Made by a program: the position numbers and the translations under genes. Below are positions 39,191-53,341 of a DNA stretch of 64,000 nucleotides, in pieces; positions within the stretch are counted from its first letter, which is position 1, and every line of letters begins with the position of its first letter. The stretch is from Apostichopus japonicus (lineage: Eukaryota > Echinodermata > Holothuroidea > Aspidochirotida > Stichopodidae). The DNA lies in assembly GCF_037975245.1 (NCBI RefSeq), contig NC_092576.1, positions 18,716,611 to 18,780,610 on the forward strand. The letters are read 5' to 3'. The notes beneath the pieces are model-generated. The model worked only from the letters and a program-made list of their open reading frames with translations. It was not told the origin of the DNA and searched no databases.

Positions 39191-41694
39191 CCTGAAACTG
39201 GACCCCAAAATCCAGTCTGATAGGTTTTTTTTTGGCATTGTGAAAATAGTGCACATAGTAAATGATGTAGCATTTATAAGGGAAGAGTAGGTAAGGCAAG
39301 GGGTATGAATAGGGGTAGTGTGCGGAGAAGGTTGGTCCACGCAGGAGCATAACCTACCTTCGTTCTGTAGAGAAAAATAATTTCCCATGTGATTGGGAGA
39401 GTCATGGACTTTAATTAGTGATACATGATTTTTTTTTTTCAAAATGGTGTTTTAATCTTCATCATTCAAATCTATTTGTATGTACGACGTTGCGTGCGTG
39501 TGTTATATATGTAAGGCATCTATCAGACAGTTTTGAGGAGGGAAGAAGGTACCTGTTCGCATGATAATTGTAGCTACGGCCCTGTGTGATATTCATCATA
39601 TAAAGCAGATCCATTATAGTACGTGTGTGCAGGTATACGCAGGTATATCATATATCAGTGACAGCTATACCCGTCTTCCTTTTCAAGTGATAAAATGTCT
39701 CTTTATATCTTTTCATGTTTATTTCATGTCAAGGTGAGAAGCCTTTTCATTAGTGGTGACATACAAGGTGCCGAGCAAGCATCTGCAAGCGCTAAATTGT
39801 GGTCGAAGATCTCCCTTGGTATCGGTATTGTTTGGATCACTGTTTACGTGGTAATTCAAATTATAAGTATCGTCGCCACCGCCGCCACCGTCTCCTCATT
39901 CGACTACTATTAATGGAGACGTATGGAAAGAAAAAGGACATCTCATTATTCACTTGTTTTTCTCTGTTTCTTTCTCCTTTAAAAAAAAAAAATTACTACT
40001 TAGATGTTACACATTTTTTTTCTGAGGCAAACCGAATGAATCGAGTAAATTTTAAAATAATTTTGTTGATTAAAAATAGTTAGTCTGAATAAGAACCAGT
40101 TTATGTTTTGATGATCTTTTCAAATATCGATATTTCTATTATTTGGTGTCAATGATTTCTTTTACCATTATAACTGAGTGTCCTTGGATTATATAGTCAT
40201 CTGTATTAACTCATTTGATCAACTTTATACACATGGGCCAATGTAAAGCACAATACAATGTACTCTATTTTTGTCTTCCAGAATCCCCTACAAACCTGTA
40301 CGCAACCATGTAATCCATTCTAACGACTTCCCTATGTACAGTATATCTTAAGTCATTGGTCCATAAACTGCTATCATTTCATATCCACAACTTGAGGACA
40401 TAAACAGACGCACACCATTCTAATAATTTGTATATGACTGAAGTCATCGAATGCCATTTGTACAGTGATAGGTTCCGAAGTGTGCTGTGGTCGGTCTGGA
40501 AACAGTGTTCAAAATGATCTAGTCTACACTCATTATATATTTCAAGCTGAATTTGTATTTTATCTCTCTTATTTACTGTATGATGTAGTTGCCTTTGTAT
40601 TTCTTTAACTTTTTATTATAACAGCGTTTTCTGTTTCGCATGATTGGATTTTTTTTTGCTCTTTGTTGTTCATATAACGAAAAATCAATATAAAAAGAAA
40701 CATCGTATTTGTAGGTAGAGAAAAGTAATGAAGTAAGACTTTAACATTATGTTTATACATTATGTTTATAATTCATGCTACCTTTACTGATAAGAGACCC
40801 TTTATTTACTTACCATTGAAATATATTAATGTTAATATCTGTATGTGTGAGTGTTTATGTAGAACAGACGATACTGAAACCATCGCACAGGAACGTCAAT
40901 GGAACAACAATAAATAAAAGGAATAATGCAGTAAACATTCAATATTCTATTGTAAGGATTAGTTGTTTCCGAACACTTCAGTTAAGTTTACTGGAGTAAA
41001 CGATCGTAGATAGATAACTTTCGAGAACCCAGCCAGAAAATAGAACATTGTTGAAACTATTTAGAGGATAACTAATGTTGTAGTTAATTTAATCAATGAC
41101 CAATTGCCAAGATGACTTAATTGAATTTACTAAGTCATGGTATTCCAGAAAGTGAATACTAATTCCAGAAAGATTCTCAATAAATATCAATGGTAGAAAG
41201 TTACCATTAGTAGTAAATATATCGTTAAAAACAAGACTTCACCTTGTACCCAATGTTGATAATCGAATGTTTTTAACCCCCCCCCCCCCTCTTTACCGTT
41301 TTAACCGTACTACAAACGTACTACTGTTTTCATGATAATTGACTGAACAAGATTAAGACAAGAGTTTATTGTTTTATTTGTATTTTATCTGTTTTTGTGT
41401 ATTACATTGTGATGTATAGTTGCTTTTGTATTTATTAACTTGTTTGTTGTTACAGCGTTTTCTAGGAATTAATTGATGGACGTGATAAACGAGGGAAGCA
41501 CAAAAACGGGAAAACCTTATAATTAAAAAAAACACTACTTAAGTTTGTGACATTACTTTATTTGACTAACCTATTATAGCAACAACTATTGAGCAAAGCT
41601 AAGTTTCTACATACAATCATCACAGCCTATCATGTCCTTTGATTCCATGACGTTATATGTCCCCGAGGTACTGCATACTATACCCAGGTAATTA

Positions 41695-41870
41695 TCCGTC
41701 CGTCCGTCCGTCCGTCCGTCCGTCCGTCCGTCCGTCCGTCCGTCCGTCCGTCCGTCCGTCCGTCCGTCCGTCCGTCCGTCCGTCCGTCCGTCCGTCCGTC
41801 CGTCCGTCCGTCCGTCCGTCCGTCCGTCCGTCCGTCCGTCCGTCCGTCCGTCCGTCCGTCCGTCCGTCCG
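41695..41870 (+). repeat. (TCCG)44 tetranucleotide microsatellite
   Basis: There are 176 bp of uninterrupted TCCG. The matching site in copy A (about 2414) has two units. All long ORFs across it are repeat artefacts. Confidence 0.95.
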
Positions 41871-44569
41871 TTCATCCATTCTGTTTTTGATGGCATATTT
41901 GCCTTAATCTAGAAATTCTTACCTGAATCCTACGCATATTGTAATTTATTAAATTGCAAACCGATGGTTAAGCAGATTTCCCATTAACTTAATGTGGTGT
42001 CAGTCCACCATATGGTCGAAGATAACAGCAATAACGAAAGTATTCCATGGATATCTTATAACTGCGTCACAATTTCAGCTAATAAACAGATGGCTAGGCT
42101 AGCTTACACCATTGACGTCTTCTGGTGTTAGGCAACCATGTAATCGAATGTAACAGAAATAATGAAAGTGTTCCGTGGATATCCTTATAATGCGTGACAA
42201 TTTCAGCGAATAAACAGATGGTTAGGCTTAGCTAGATTTCTCATTGACTCAGTGTGGTCTTAGGCTATCATGCTGAAGAAATTGAAAGAATTCTCACAAT
42301 GATTATTTATTCATTCGTTTATTTCATAGAAGGAAAGGCTGACAAGGAATTTTACGAAATGTTAATGGTTTATGGACGGGATTATAGACGGCCTTTTACT
42401 AAACGTTTATTCCAAATGCGATCAAATTGCGCGAATCGCGTAATCTCGCTGCTAATGCGAACCCTGGGCCTGAATAATAGATAGCAGTAGTAACAACTGT
42501 TTAAGAGCTACATTTGATATTTATATGGTCTGATCCAATAGACGTGGAGAGCAAACTAATGCAGCTGCGGCAGTGCGATGTTAGTAGTGATGTTACTTAT
42601 ATGAAGTTATTAACAAGTTAATGAAAGAATCAAAAGCAAATAGAAATGACTGAAGAAGGTTTTATACCTTATCTAACACCAACGTATGTAAAAAAGAAAA
42701 CATTGTCAGTAGAGAATATCATTCATTTATTATGGAATCCAATATGTAATTTCTTGAAAATCGTGATACACGAGGGTAAACAATTTTTTCCGGGTACCTG
42801 GATAACCGATGGGTTACGAATCTTGGGTACCCGGTTACCGATTTTGGATCCATGTAAACATATATATATATATATACGTGAAAAAGTTGTAAGACGTTAT
42901 TTTGGTTGAGGTTTTCATGTTTGATAACACAACAGATTAACCTTAAGATTGATTCGGGAACCGACACCATCATCAATTTAGCATTTAAGGAGCAATCTAG
43001 ATATTCAGCATACTTAAGAGCTGAATATCATGAAAGCCAGAATTGATAAAAAGTACCTATGTCATATTTCTTATGACATGTCAAGACTAAAATGATGCCA
43101 TAAGCTATCATTGAACACATGATATGTGAACTGTAAGTTAAGATATAATGCGAAGTTCATCTACTTCTGTACACCGTTACATTTGTAACGTGTTGGAATC
43201 AATGTAGTACTTTGAGCTATCTTGCACTTGTAACGTGTTGGAATTAGTGTCGTACTTTGAGCATTTCATACACTTGTAACGTGTTGGAATTAATGTCGTA
43301 CTACATGAGCTATCTTACAGTCTTGTAACGTGTTGGAATTAACGACGTTCTTTGAGCTATCTGATACTTGTTACGTATCGGAATTAATGTCATACTTTGA
43401 GCTATATTCTTTCATGAACAATATCACTTTCGATCAAATTAATTAATTTCCTATTTATATTGATGTCATTCAGTTTTGATACAATTTTCCATACCAAGTA
43501 CCAAGTCAAAATACTTAGGACCAGCAGAAACAGATGATCACATCTCACAAGCACATGCTGAAGTCATGACCCCTCCAGCTTTTACGTCAAAAAACACATC
43601 CTTCTTTGTGACTACTCAATAAGTCTCATTGTACGAAGAAATTGATGGTAGATACTGGGAATACAAATAACCAACACGAATTGTTGTTGACCTGCATGCT
43701 TGCAAAGCTAATGTGTCAAAATCCAAATATGTTAAAAACCAATAGGCCTACAGTGCCTTGATTTGCCTTGCTTCCACTGTCTACAGTATGGGGTGTATTA
43801 AATACACTTCAGAAAAAATATTTGCGTGCTTTGTACACCTTTCATATTCAACACTGTCACGCAAGCCAACTTCTCAAGCAATAAGAAAGATATGTAAATA
43901 AAGTTGCATATATAAAATCAATTCAAAAGGCGTGTTAATGTTGCATTGGATGTCTCGTTCAGAGACATTAAGAAGTATAGGGAAGTGGTTTACTTTGTAT
44001 AATCATGCCATTAAAAGGAATTCATTCAGATATAACTTGTTTTTCAATTCGAGAGTTTAAAAGAGAAACTTAATTCAACCCTTTACATACATTTCCGGCA
44101 TACAAGGTTAGCGTTTTACGCCGAAATTGGTTTTCTTCTTCACGACTGGAGATAACATACTGACGATCAAAAATATAGTTCCGTCTTAAAAACTAAATGC
44201 AGTGTTACTTATTGTTACGACCAAAAATGCGACATAAAATTCAATCAAAAACTAAGTTACGTTGAATATTCTTCCGATAATCATTCCACCGTTTTTCAAT
44301 ATTAAAGTATAGTCGACCTGTGACTTGTAACGCTATCCTCCTACTCCTAGGCTAGGCTCGGTAGCATGATGATGCCAATACAGTTTTAACTATTTTTCTT
44401 TAGCCAACCTCGCCCATCCGTTTTGTATGTATAATTTGTATATGTTACAAAATGTATGTGTATTGGCAACGCCCTACGTGATACACGCACAGTACTCCGT
44501 TAACAGTCGATGTAGTACACTGTACTGTTAATCGGATCTCAAAGTTACCTTCCGATTAACATGGTCCAT

Positions 44570-46280
44570 GGTTGACCCCTGTCCGACCTTCGTGTGCGAA
44601 GTTATCAGAAGTCATTTTTTTGTTTTTTTCAATAAGTACAGTTAGGATATCTGACATCTGACGGCGAGGTCAACGGTCAAATCTTGAAAAATAAGCTCAT
44701 TTTTGGAGAAACGGGGCAAAACAAAAAAAAGTTTGTCAATAGTTTGATATATGATAGAGCTCTTTGTGCTATATATAGGAAACCCACTTCCGCTTCAATC
44801 GGACACCCAGTTCTCCAGTTATGAGGGGACAAAGGTTGGTTTTGATACCTTTCCAGCAGTAACATTATGTGTACATTGTAGGCCAAACAAATTTTAGGAC
44901 AGAGTGCATCTCATCAAGAGGAGCATTTTTGATAAAAATCATCAGGTCATCCAAGTTCATTCAAGGTTGATTATGTGCAAAAAACTGCCAACTTATGCTA
45001 TTTTTTGAAACACGAAGTCCGACATGGCTTGTATATTTAGGACAAGTTGTGAATTAAGTAGAGGCATATTTTCCAAAATAACCGTGATGTGATCCAAGGT
45101 CACCAAAGGTCATTTATGGGTCAAAATGTTTTTTTTTTCTTCTAAATAACTTGTAAAACTACCACTGACAGGGTCCGACATGGTTGATATTTTGGGACTG
45201 GTTGTGAATGGGGTAAGGGATCGTTTCCAAGCATAACGGTAATATGATCCAAGGTCAACAAAGGTCCATTAGGGGTCAAAAACTAGTATTTTTTCAATAA
45301 CTTGAGAACCAAATGTCCATCAAGGTTGGTATTTTAGGACAGAGCGCACATCATCAACGGGAACATCTTTGATAAAAACCATTTTCATCCAAGGTCATTC
45401 AAGGTTGCTAATGTGCAAAAATAAAACGCCAAATTATGCTACGTTTTGCAACAACTTCTAGTCACAAAATCTGACATGGCTGATATGTTAGAACAAATTG
45501 TGAATGAAGTAGGGGCACGTTTTCTAAAATAACCATGATGTAATCCAAGGTCACCAAAGGTCATTTATTGGTCAAAATGTGTTTTGTTCTGAATAACTTG
45601 TGAAACTACCACTGACAGGGTCCGACATGGTTGATATTTTGGGACTAGTTGTGAATGGGGTAAGGAATTGTTTCCAAACATAACGGTTATATGATCCAAG
45701 GTCAACAAAGGTCAATTAGGGGTAAAAAACTAGTATTTTTGCAATAACTTGAGTACCAAATGTCCATTAAGGTTTTGATTTCAGAACAGAGCGCACATCA
45801 TCAAGGAGAACATTTTTGATAAAGCCCATTAGGTCATCCGGGTCATTCAAGGTTGCTTATGTGCAAACAGAACTGCCAAATTATACTACGTATTGCAGCA
45901 ACTTCTAGTCACAAAGTCTGACATGGCTGATATATTGGGGCAAGTTGTGTATGTAGTAGGGGCACGTTTTCTAAAATAACCGTGATGTGATCCAAGGTCA
46001 CCAAATATCAATTATGGGTCAAAATGACTTTTTGGGGGCAATAACTTGGGAAACTACAATTGACAGGGTCCGACATGGTTGATATTTGTGGACTAGTTGT
46101 GAATGGGATAAAGGATCGTTTCCAAACATAACAGTCATGTGATCCAAGGTCAACAAAGGTCAATTAGGGGTAAAAAAAACTAGTATTTTTGCAATAACTT
46201 GAGAACCAAAAGTCCATCAAGGTTGGGAGTTACGCTATGGTAATCCAATAGTTGACCTGCATTTGGGTGACCATTGACCT
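44570..46280 (+). repeat. AGGTCA-rich long repeat units, copy E (expanded)
   Basis: Same family as 5090-5960 with two to three additional units. The phrases GGTCCGACATGGTTGATATT and GATCCAAGGTCAACAAAGG recur every 400 bp or so. Confidence 0.7.
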
Positions 46281-47903
46281 CAATTTGACCTCCAGTGACA
46301 TGTATTAGCTTTTTTCAAGTTGATTCTTTGAGGTTTCGTGGGCATATTCCAATCTAAATTGTCTATAAGTTGACACCTCTGCAATCTTAATGTGCGAAGA
46401 TATTAGAGATCAAGGTTTGGTTTGGTTTGGTTTTTTAATACTTGGTGTGTTGATTCATAACATTGAGTACAAGAACCCTATTATTTTTGATGGAGGTGTG
46501 TACGGTAGAATGACCTGTGTTATCATGCCATAGTATTATTGTAACAGCTAGTTCTGGTTATACTAACAAGCAGAAGTCTAGTGCATTGAAGTCATCGAAA
46601 CCTCAATGCATTTTGCACTCCGTTTTTATCTCGGACATATGCTTCATCCACAAACTGTTGGTCGAAAGTATCAAGCACATTTTGTAACCAAAAGCTTAAA
46701 ATTTTCTAATAATTACCAGCGTTTTGCAGGTAGCATGAAGAAAAGTCATTGTCATATGTTTTGAGATTTTGGTTGAAAGTGTGTAAAATGGTTTTCATAT
46801 CATCCCTACACGAAGAGTACTGGGGATGACTTATTGTACTCTGTCGAGCATTGTTTCTAAAATTGGGACTAAAATTGCACCCCCCTAAAAGCATTGAGGT
46901 ACTGAACTGAAACTTGTTGGGTTGGTCTGCTTTAATGGGGGAGGAAGGGGAGGGGCTGGAAGGGAGGGGGCATAATGTGTCACGAATTCCTCCAAACAGT
47001 AGAATCGATTGACTTCAAACTTGATGGATAAATGCATGGATATAGGATGCAGTACCTTGGGGATTTGTAACGTCATTGGATCAAAGGACATGATAGGCTG
47101 CGATGATTGTATGCAGAAACTAAGCTTTGATCAATAAATGTTGCTATCATTGCAGGTAAGACAAATACTCAATGTCACAAACTTTTTAGCATTTTTTTTA
47201 ATTAGTAGTGTTTTTTTCTGTTTTGCGCTTCCTTCGTTAATTAAGCCCCTCAATTAATTCACAGAAAACGCTGTAAATGGTAAATAAGTTAACAAATACA
47301 ACAGCAACTATACGTCACAATGTTAAACATAAAACACGAAAACAGATAAAATACCAATAAAACAATTAACTCGAATTTTAACTCTATCGTCGATTATCAT
47401 GAAAACAAAAAAATACACAGCAAAGTTCAACAGATAAGGAGGGGTGGGGGTTAAAAAAACATTAGATTATCAACATTGGATACAAAATGAAATATTTTTT
47501 TGTTAACGATATATTTACTCCTAAAGGTAACTTTCTACCTGAAATTTATTGGGAAATTCTCTGGAAATAGTATTCACTCTCTGGAATATCATGACTAAGT
47601 GAACATTAATTAAGTCATCTTGGAAACTGGTCATTGATAAAGTGAGTTCCAACATTTGTAATACTATTAATAGTTTAAACAATGTTCTATTTTCTGGCTG
47701 GGTTTTCGAAAGTTATCTATCTACTATCGTTTACTCCAGTCATCGTGTCATCTATATATGTACATTTTAACTGAAGTGTTCGATAACAACTAATCCTTGA
47801 GAGAAATGCATTATTCCTTTTAATTATTGTTGTTCCATTGACGTTCCTGTTCGATGGTTTCAGCATCGTCTGTTCTACATAAACATTCACACAGACATAT
47901 ATT

Positions 47904-47908
<5 letters not shown>

Positions 47909-47984
<76 letters not shown>

Positions 47985-47987
47985 ATA
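47909..47987. repeat. (TA)n microsatellite at the end of copy E
   Basis: About 79 bp of TA, interrupted once, separates duplicated dispanin-unit DNA from the unrelated right-hand region. Confidence 0.9.
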
Positions 47988-48218
47988 GCACTGGATTGGT
48001 ATTTACGTTTAACTTCTCCAAGTTGGTGCTTAGGTTTACCTGAGGTGAAATGATTGGATCAACTTGAAATTTTACATCAGTATACCTTATGGTACTAGGA
48101 CTGCATATCAGTCGTTATAAGTTGCTACCTACTGTTTGGGTCATTTGGCAAGGAAAAATCCAATTGGTCAAACCCTTACGGTAAACCTAAGTCTTGCTCT
48201 CAAAGTATATCCCCCAGT

Positions 48219-48553
48219 TGGTATATAAGTTGACCTGACGTACAGGCATCCGTAGTTTTTTGACAGCGGAAGTAGCCTGTATTCAGTGTATACGCTCTAC
48301 ACTGTGTACACTGTATACGCCAGGGCTAACGCTAAAGCATACCCGTAGGCTGCATTGCATGCAACCCAATAACAGTTTCGGCTAATATAAGATGATGTGT
48401 AGTATCTGTTCCCTCTCGATGCAAGGGGACTGGGGCTTGAGATCGGGTCAGTCGTTCGCCGGGTAGTTTGGTTTTCGTGCCCAGGTTCTTTCCTTGTTGA
48501 CTTTTTCTTAAAAAAGTACCGTTAACACGAAAACGTCTCACCAACAACTTCAG
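48219..48553 (+). promoter_or_regulatory. Candidate TATA promoter and non-coding first exon
   Basis: GTATATAAGT at 48221-48230 resembles a TATA box. Roughly 30 bp downstream begins a stretch with more CpG than its surroundings, and it ends AACTTCAG followed by gtaaggt (donor at 48554). It lacks an obvious start codon in a long frame, so it would be a 5' UTR exon. No downstream coding exon was identified in the window. Confidence 0.25.
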
Positions 48554-51500
48554 GTAAGGTCCATGAGATTAGTCAATAAAGTTTGGTGATATTAATAACG
48601 TTGATATTATAACGTTGTTGCATACAGATCCGTTATTTGTTCATATCCATATTTCAATGCTATAGTCTAGACTAGCTTCTAGCCTAAAACTTGTAAGGCC
48701 TAGCCTACGTTCGGCTGTAGCCTAGGCCATAGTCCAAGTCCTAACACTACCTTAGCATTGGGTCAAGGGTAAACTGGTCTGTAGTTTGAGCTACAAATTA
48801 ATACCAACTGCCAGAGAAATTAGATTTCAAGTAGGTCAGCTTAACTTCTTAGCCTACTGTGCATGTATGTATCATATATGGCCTTAGATTTTGCTGGACA
48901 CTTATGTTACTGTACATTGCCCTAATCATGACCAGATACTGTAGCATGGTGGGCTTACAATTGACGCACTTAAGGATTTGATCAATGATATCTATCAAGG
49001 AAAAATCCAAATTACTCAACTGTATGTGTTTTTCATATGTGTAGTTCCTCAGAAATGTTCTGATCTCAAAATAGTTAAGGTTCTGTGCTTATGCACCGTA
49101 CAATTGAGCAGAATTTGACCACAAAGTTCTTCTTTCATACCCCTAAAATGACACATTCGTCGATAAGCTAACTGTAGTGTAGGCCTTAGTATACATCCAT
49201 TGACTTTAGTTGCTGTTTGCTATGCTCTGAGCCTCTAAGCTCTGACAGGTCATGTCCCAGAGAGTAGTGGTATCATATTGAGGTAATGTTGGGTATTTTA
49301 AGGGTGTAAGATTTCCAAATGGCCAAAAAACGTGCAAAACTGGGGGGAGGGGTGTTAAAAGCTTAAAATATACCAAACTTTGGTCAGCAAATACCTCAAA
49401 TGGATTCAAACTCATGAAATATGTAATTCTGTTTGACTGCAAAAAAGTTTAGGTGGCCTGCTGTATCGTTGCTAGTAATAATTTAAGGTGCGTCAATTAC
49501 GGGGGTGCATCAATTATGAAGCCTTTACTATACTGTACAGTAGCTATGCCTAGATTATTAGAGACTGAAGTCACCATGCAAATGTAACTTACAAGTAGCC
49601 TGTATTGAATAAGAGATGCTCTAATTGCTAGAACTTTTCAAAAAGTTCTTGGAAGTCTTTACTCTCCAAAATATTCTCAGACATTCTAAACACCACTGTA
49701 CTGTAATATGTCTGAATATCCCAGTGAGGGTATCAATAAAAACAGTTAAAGGATATAATACTTGAAAATCCAGCATCAAATTTGGGCCAATGCAGAATAC
49801 CTTTAATCTAAGTCTCTCAAGTGATGCATTGTGTTTCAAGTGTCTTATTTATAACTAGCCAAAATTTGTACAAAATAACAATGCCATGCATCCAAAAGGT
49901 TATTGAGTCAGTACATTTCCATAATGTAACTATTACAAAAGCTGAGTGCACCTAATTAAAAGTTAACATCCTCCAAAAATCTATATAACACAAAAATTTG
50001 ATAAAGCCTTCTATCCCCTCCCTTGCATATACTGTAAGTCATTTTGTTAAGTCTATTTAGATCCATAAGTAATACCAAGTTGACTAAATGTGCAATATTC
50101 AGTGTTAAAGATCTGAGCTCTGTATTGGCCCAAAATATATTGGAGAGAAGTGTACAATAAAAAAATTGAAATAATGCACATCTACACTCTGACCATTTGA
50201 TATTTATTTGATTGGCACTGTTAATGTTTTCTCAGACAAATTTGATGATCAACATTCTCAACCTCAAGATGAATGACAACAGCCCACTATCCAAGGGAAT
50301 AACACTGTACGATGTAGCTGCCATGCAGTGAAAAAGTCAATGTTGGAACGGTAGCAGTCATAGCTAGAGCACAGATGCCGTCTGGGATAGACTGATGTGG
50401 TGACCTACTGCATCATTGACAGCAAAATGGAAGATATTTTCTGAATTAACCAAAAAGTAAGTTAATATTCTGTAGGTTTGACATCGCATAAACTTGATAC
50501 CATAGGACTCTATTATCTCAAATACGAGTAACATCTGAGGTAATTTATTCCAAAGTTATGGAATGAAGAAAGAAACAATCAGAAGGGATGAAAACTTTTG
50601 TATGATCTGGTTAATGTGGTGGTATCTTTTCCTCTATGTCCATAGTATTTAACTACACTAGAGCTATATCCACTCTCTGGTTTTTAATCTTAAAGGTCAA
50701 TGCAAGACAACACCAAATTGTCAGGCTAGGTCCACATAAAATGTACATGTATATTTAAATTTTGAAATCTTTACAATTGGTAAAGCTTGAATGACTTGCA
50801 ACTTTTAAAAGCACTTGCTATGGTAGGGAGCTGTTTCAGCTCCAATTGAATGCATGGCTGCATAAATAAAATGTGTAATGTTGTATACAAGGCAAGATGA
50901 ATCAAGAATTAATGGGCCCAAAATGGGATGGATAAACGAATTGAAATTTACAGTGAAAATAGTATATATGAAAGGTTGTGAGATGATTAAAATATTGGCT
51001 GAATTACAGGAGATTTAGTTTTGTAAAGCAGTTCATTGTTTTCTTATTTGTAGAGTGTGAGGTCATGTGAGGTCTAATCGGTAATCGCAAAACATTCCAA
51101 GCTATATTGCGCGTGCTATAATTGGGACCACATCAGCATATCTTTAAGAGAAAGTTTTTCTTTTCGTACCAACAGATGGATAGATCTACAGGCTAATACA
51201 GCAAAGGATATGCTCTAATTAGAAATGCCAGGCAGGATTATCACACAGTTTACAGTGGGGTGAATACAATCATCAACCAAGCTTTTCATCATGCTGTACA
51301 TAGTGGTATACAGTAGCTCCTTGTTGGGTTTATCAATTAAAAGCTTGCATAGAAGCCGATGCCAAGCAAAGCAAAAGTATGTCCTGTAAATCGCGAAGTA
51401 GATTCACACATCTCATGTATATCCTCTGGGACACAGCACATCTTTCAATGGAGTAAGGAAGTTGCTGGGAATAGTTGTTGGATTGGCACAGTAATGTAGT

Positions 51501-53331
51501 ATTTGCTTCACATAAATGCAGAGCACTAACAGAAAACTAACTAGTTCCAGGATGTTACACTGTTACACCATATAAAAGATAGAGGAAATTAATATTATAA
51601 GCTTCAAGCAGACAGAACCAAGAGAATGCAGACCAGTCTTCATGACTTCATGGGAAGTCTTCTACATATTTAACTGTATAAATGGACTCATTCTTTTGCA
51701 ATGTACTTCTTGAAATATTTTAGTTTGGTGACATTGTGGCACTACATGTTTTTGTAAGTATTAGGGAACATTTGCAGCTGCTTGTCAAGAACATGGAACT
51801 TGTTATACAACTGAAGTGGTCCTGATGCTTAAGTGTTGAGGTTACTGGATATTTTGCTGCCTTACCTTGCTTTAACTGTTCTTAAATGCATTTCTCATGT
51901 TTTAAGATGTTTTAATTTTGTATTCCAAGCAAGATCAGCAAGCCCTTGTACAGTAATTTTCAACAACCACCACACAGATACTTGTGCAGGACTAAGGGTA
52001 TTTGTTAAGCAGATTACTATTATAAAAATCTTTCAAACTTTTATCCCTCAAAATCTCCAGGGGTACACTGCATTGTTTCTGAACCACAGTTTCACAATTC
52101 TACAAGTGGGGTTCAGGGGTTATGCTATGGGAAAAGTTTACAATGTTAGGCCTGACTTAATTACTGAAAGCTTGTGGTCTTTTATTACACCAAGAACCAG
52201 TTTATTCTTTTAACAAAATTAAATTATTTCCCCTCAAAATTGAGGGGAGTGAATACAGCAAACGCACATGCAACTAGCACCAATGTCATGGAAACCTAGT
52301 GCAGCCCAATGAAACATACTGTAAAACCACAACAGTTGTAACTATAGGTATGAAATTGTGCAATCCAGGGGTATTGTGTATAATTTTGTCCCTCCAAGCA
52401 TGGAAACTCCATGATATTGTGGTAATTTGCATTGGTTACGGTATTAGATACAGCCTATACTGGTAAGTCTAGATAAATACTTGAGGTATAAGTTAGTTCC
52501 CAAAATGTTTCTCATGTATGAGAGAGGTCATGAAATAGTGCAAGTATCCTGGTTTATGTGAAATAAATCTTGTGGAAAATATAAACTGGGATTGAAAATA
52601 CAATCAACTGCTTGAATATGATTGTACAATTTGTATTGTGTCTCGTCTTTAATATCATGCTAATCTCCACTACTGTATGTTTGGTAATAAGCCAGATTTC
52701 TGGGTAGAAGTTTAAAAAAAAACAAATCGTCAACAACTTTTGATGAATTTTAAGCAATCACATTCACTGCCTCTATCTCTATGTTTTGAGTCAGCAACAC
52801 AGTATACTGTACAGTAGTGAACCAAAAGGGACACTTTCTGATGTATTCCTGATCAATTGAAAATTGTTTGTTGTTGTGACTGTTTGTAGCAGTATTCCTT
52901 TGAGAAGTGAAAAAAAAATAAACATACAGTGAACAGTTGCAACTGCGCATGCATTTATACATTACTTAAATTATGTTCTGATGCAATTCATGTAATATTC
53001 ACTGTCGATTTTATTTCAAAACTGCCAGTATACCATTAGTTCCTGAGCCATAATTTTTTTGCTTTAAAAATCTGGCTTTGAGTGTGTATAGTATTTTGTC
53101 AAACACATAAAAGTGGAGGGGCTGCTTATCATCATTCCCTGAACAGGCTTTACCCAATTTGTTAACTATAATGGTAACATATCAAAATGTCTGGGGACTT
53201 GCCACAGTGCTGACAATTTTCAAATATTTCCATGGTTCCACCAGGGATGTTAGAGATGGACAAACAACATTTGAGCTTTCTTTACGTTTGTTTCGTGCCG
53301 ACATTAATACTGTTTTTGGTCCAATAGTAAT
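48554..53331. other. AT-rich interval, nothing recognised
   Basis: It is unlike the dispanin block and has frequent TACTGTACAGTA-like motifs. The longest frames (such as 51833-52213 plus, 126 aa) show no family signature. It may be intron of a gene starting near 48.2 kb. Confidence 0.35.
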
Positions 53332-53341
53332 ACCTAAATAG

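Larger units (their letters stand above)
39293..47715 (+). repeat. Segmental duplication, copy E
   Basis: This is the direct-orientation counterpart of 1-7354, with base differences of only about one or two per hundred by eye. It differs by 44 TCCG units in place of two (41695-41870) and by an extra block of roughly 0.8 kb of AGGTCA-containing repeat (about 45230-46060). Beyond 47715 it runs on for about 190 bp of family repeat to a (TA)n array, after which the sequence is unrelated. Apart from the CD225 exon, no gene was seen in 39914-47990. Confidence 0.9.

Noticed and set aside
41607-41896. Arg-Thr-Asp-Gly or Pro-Ser-Val-Arg repeat ORFs
   Set aside because: Translation of the (TCCG)44 microsatellite.
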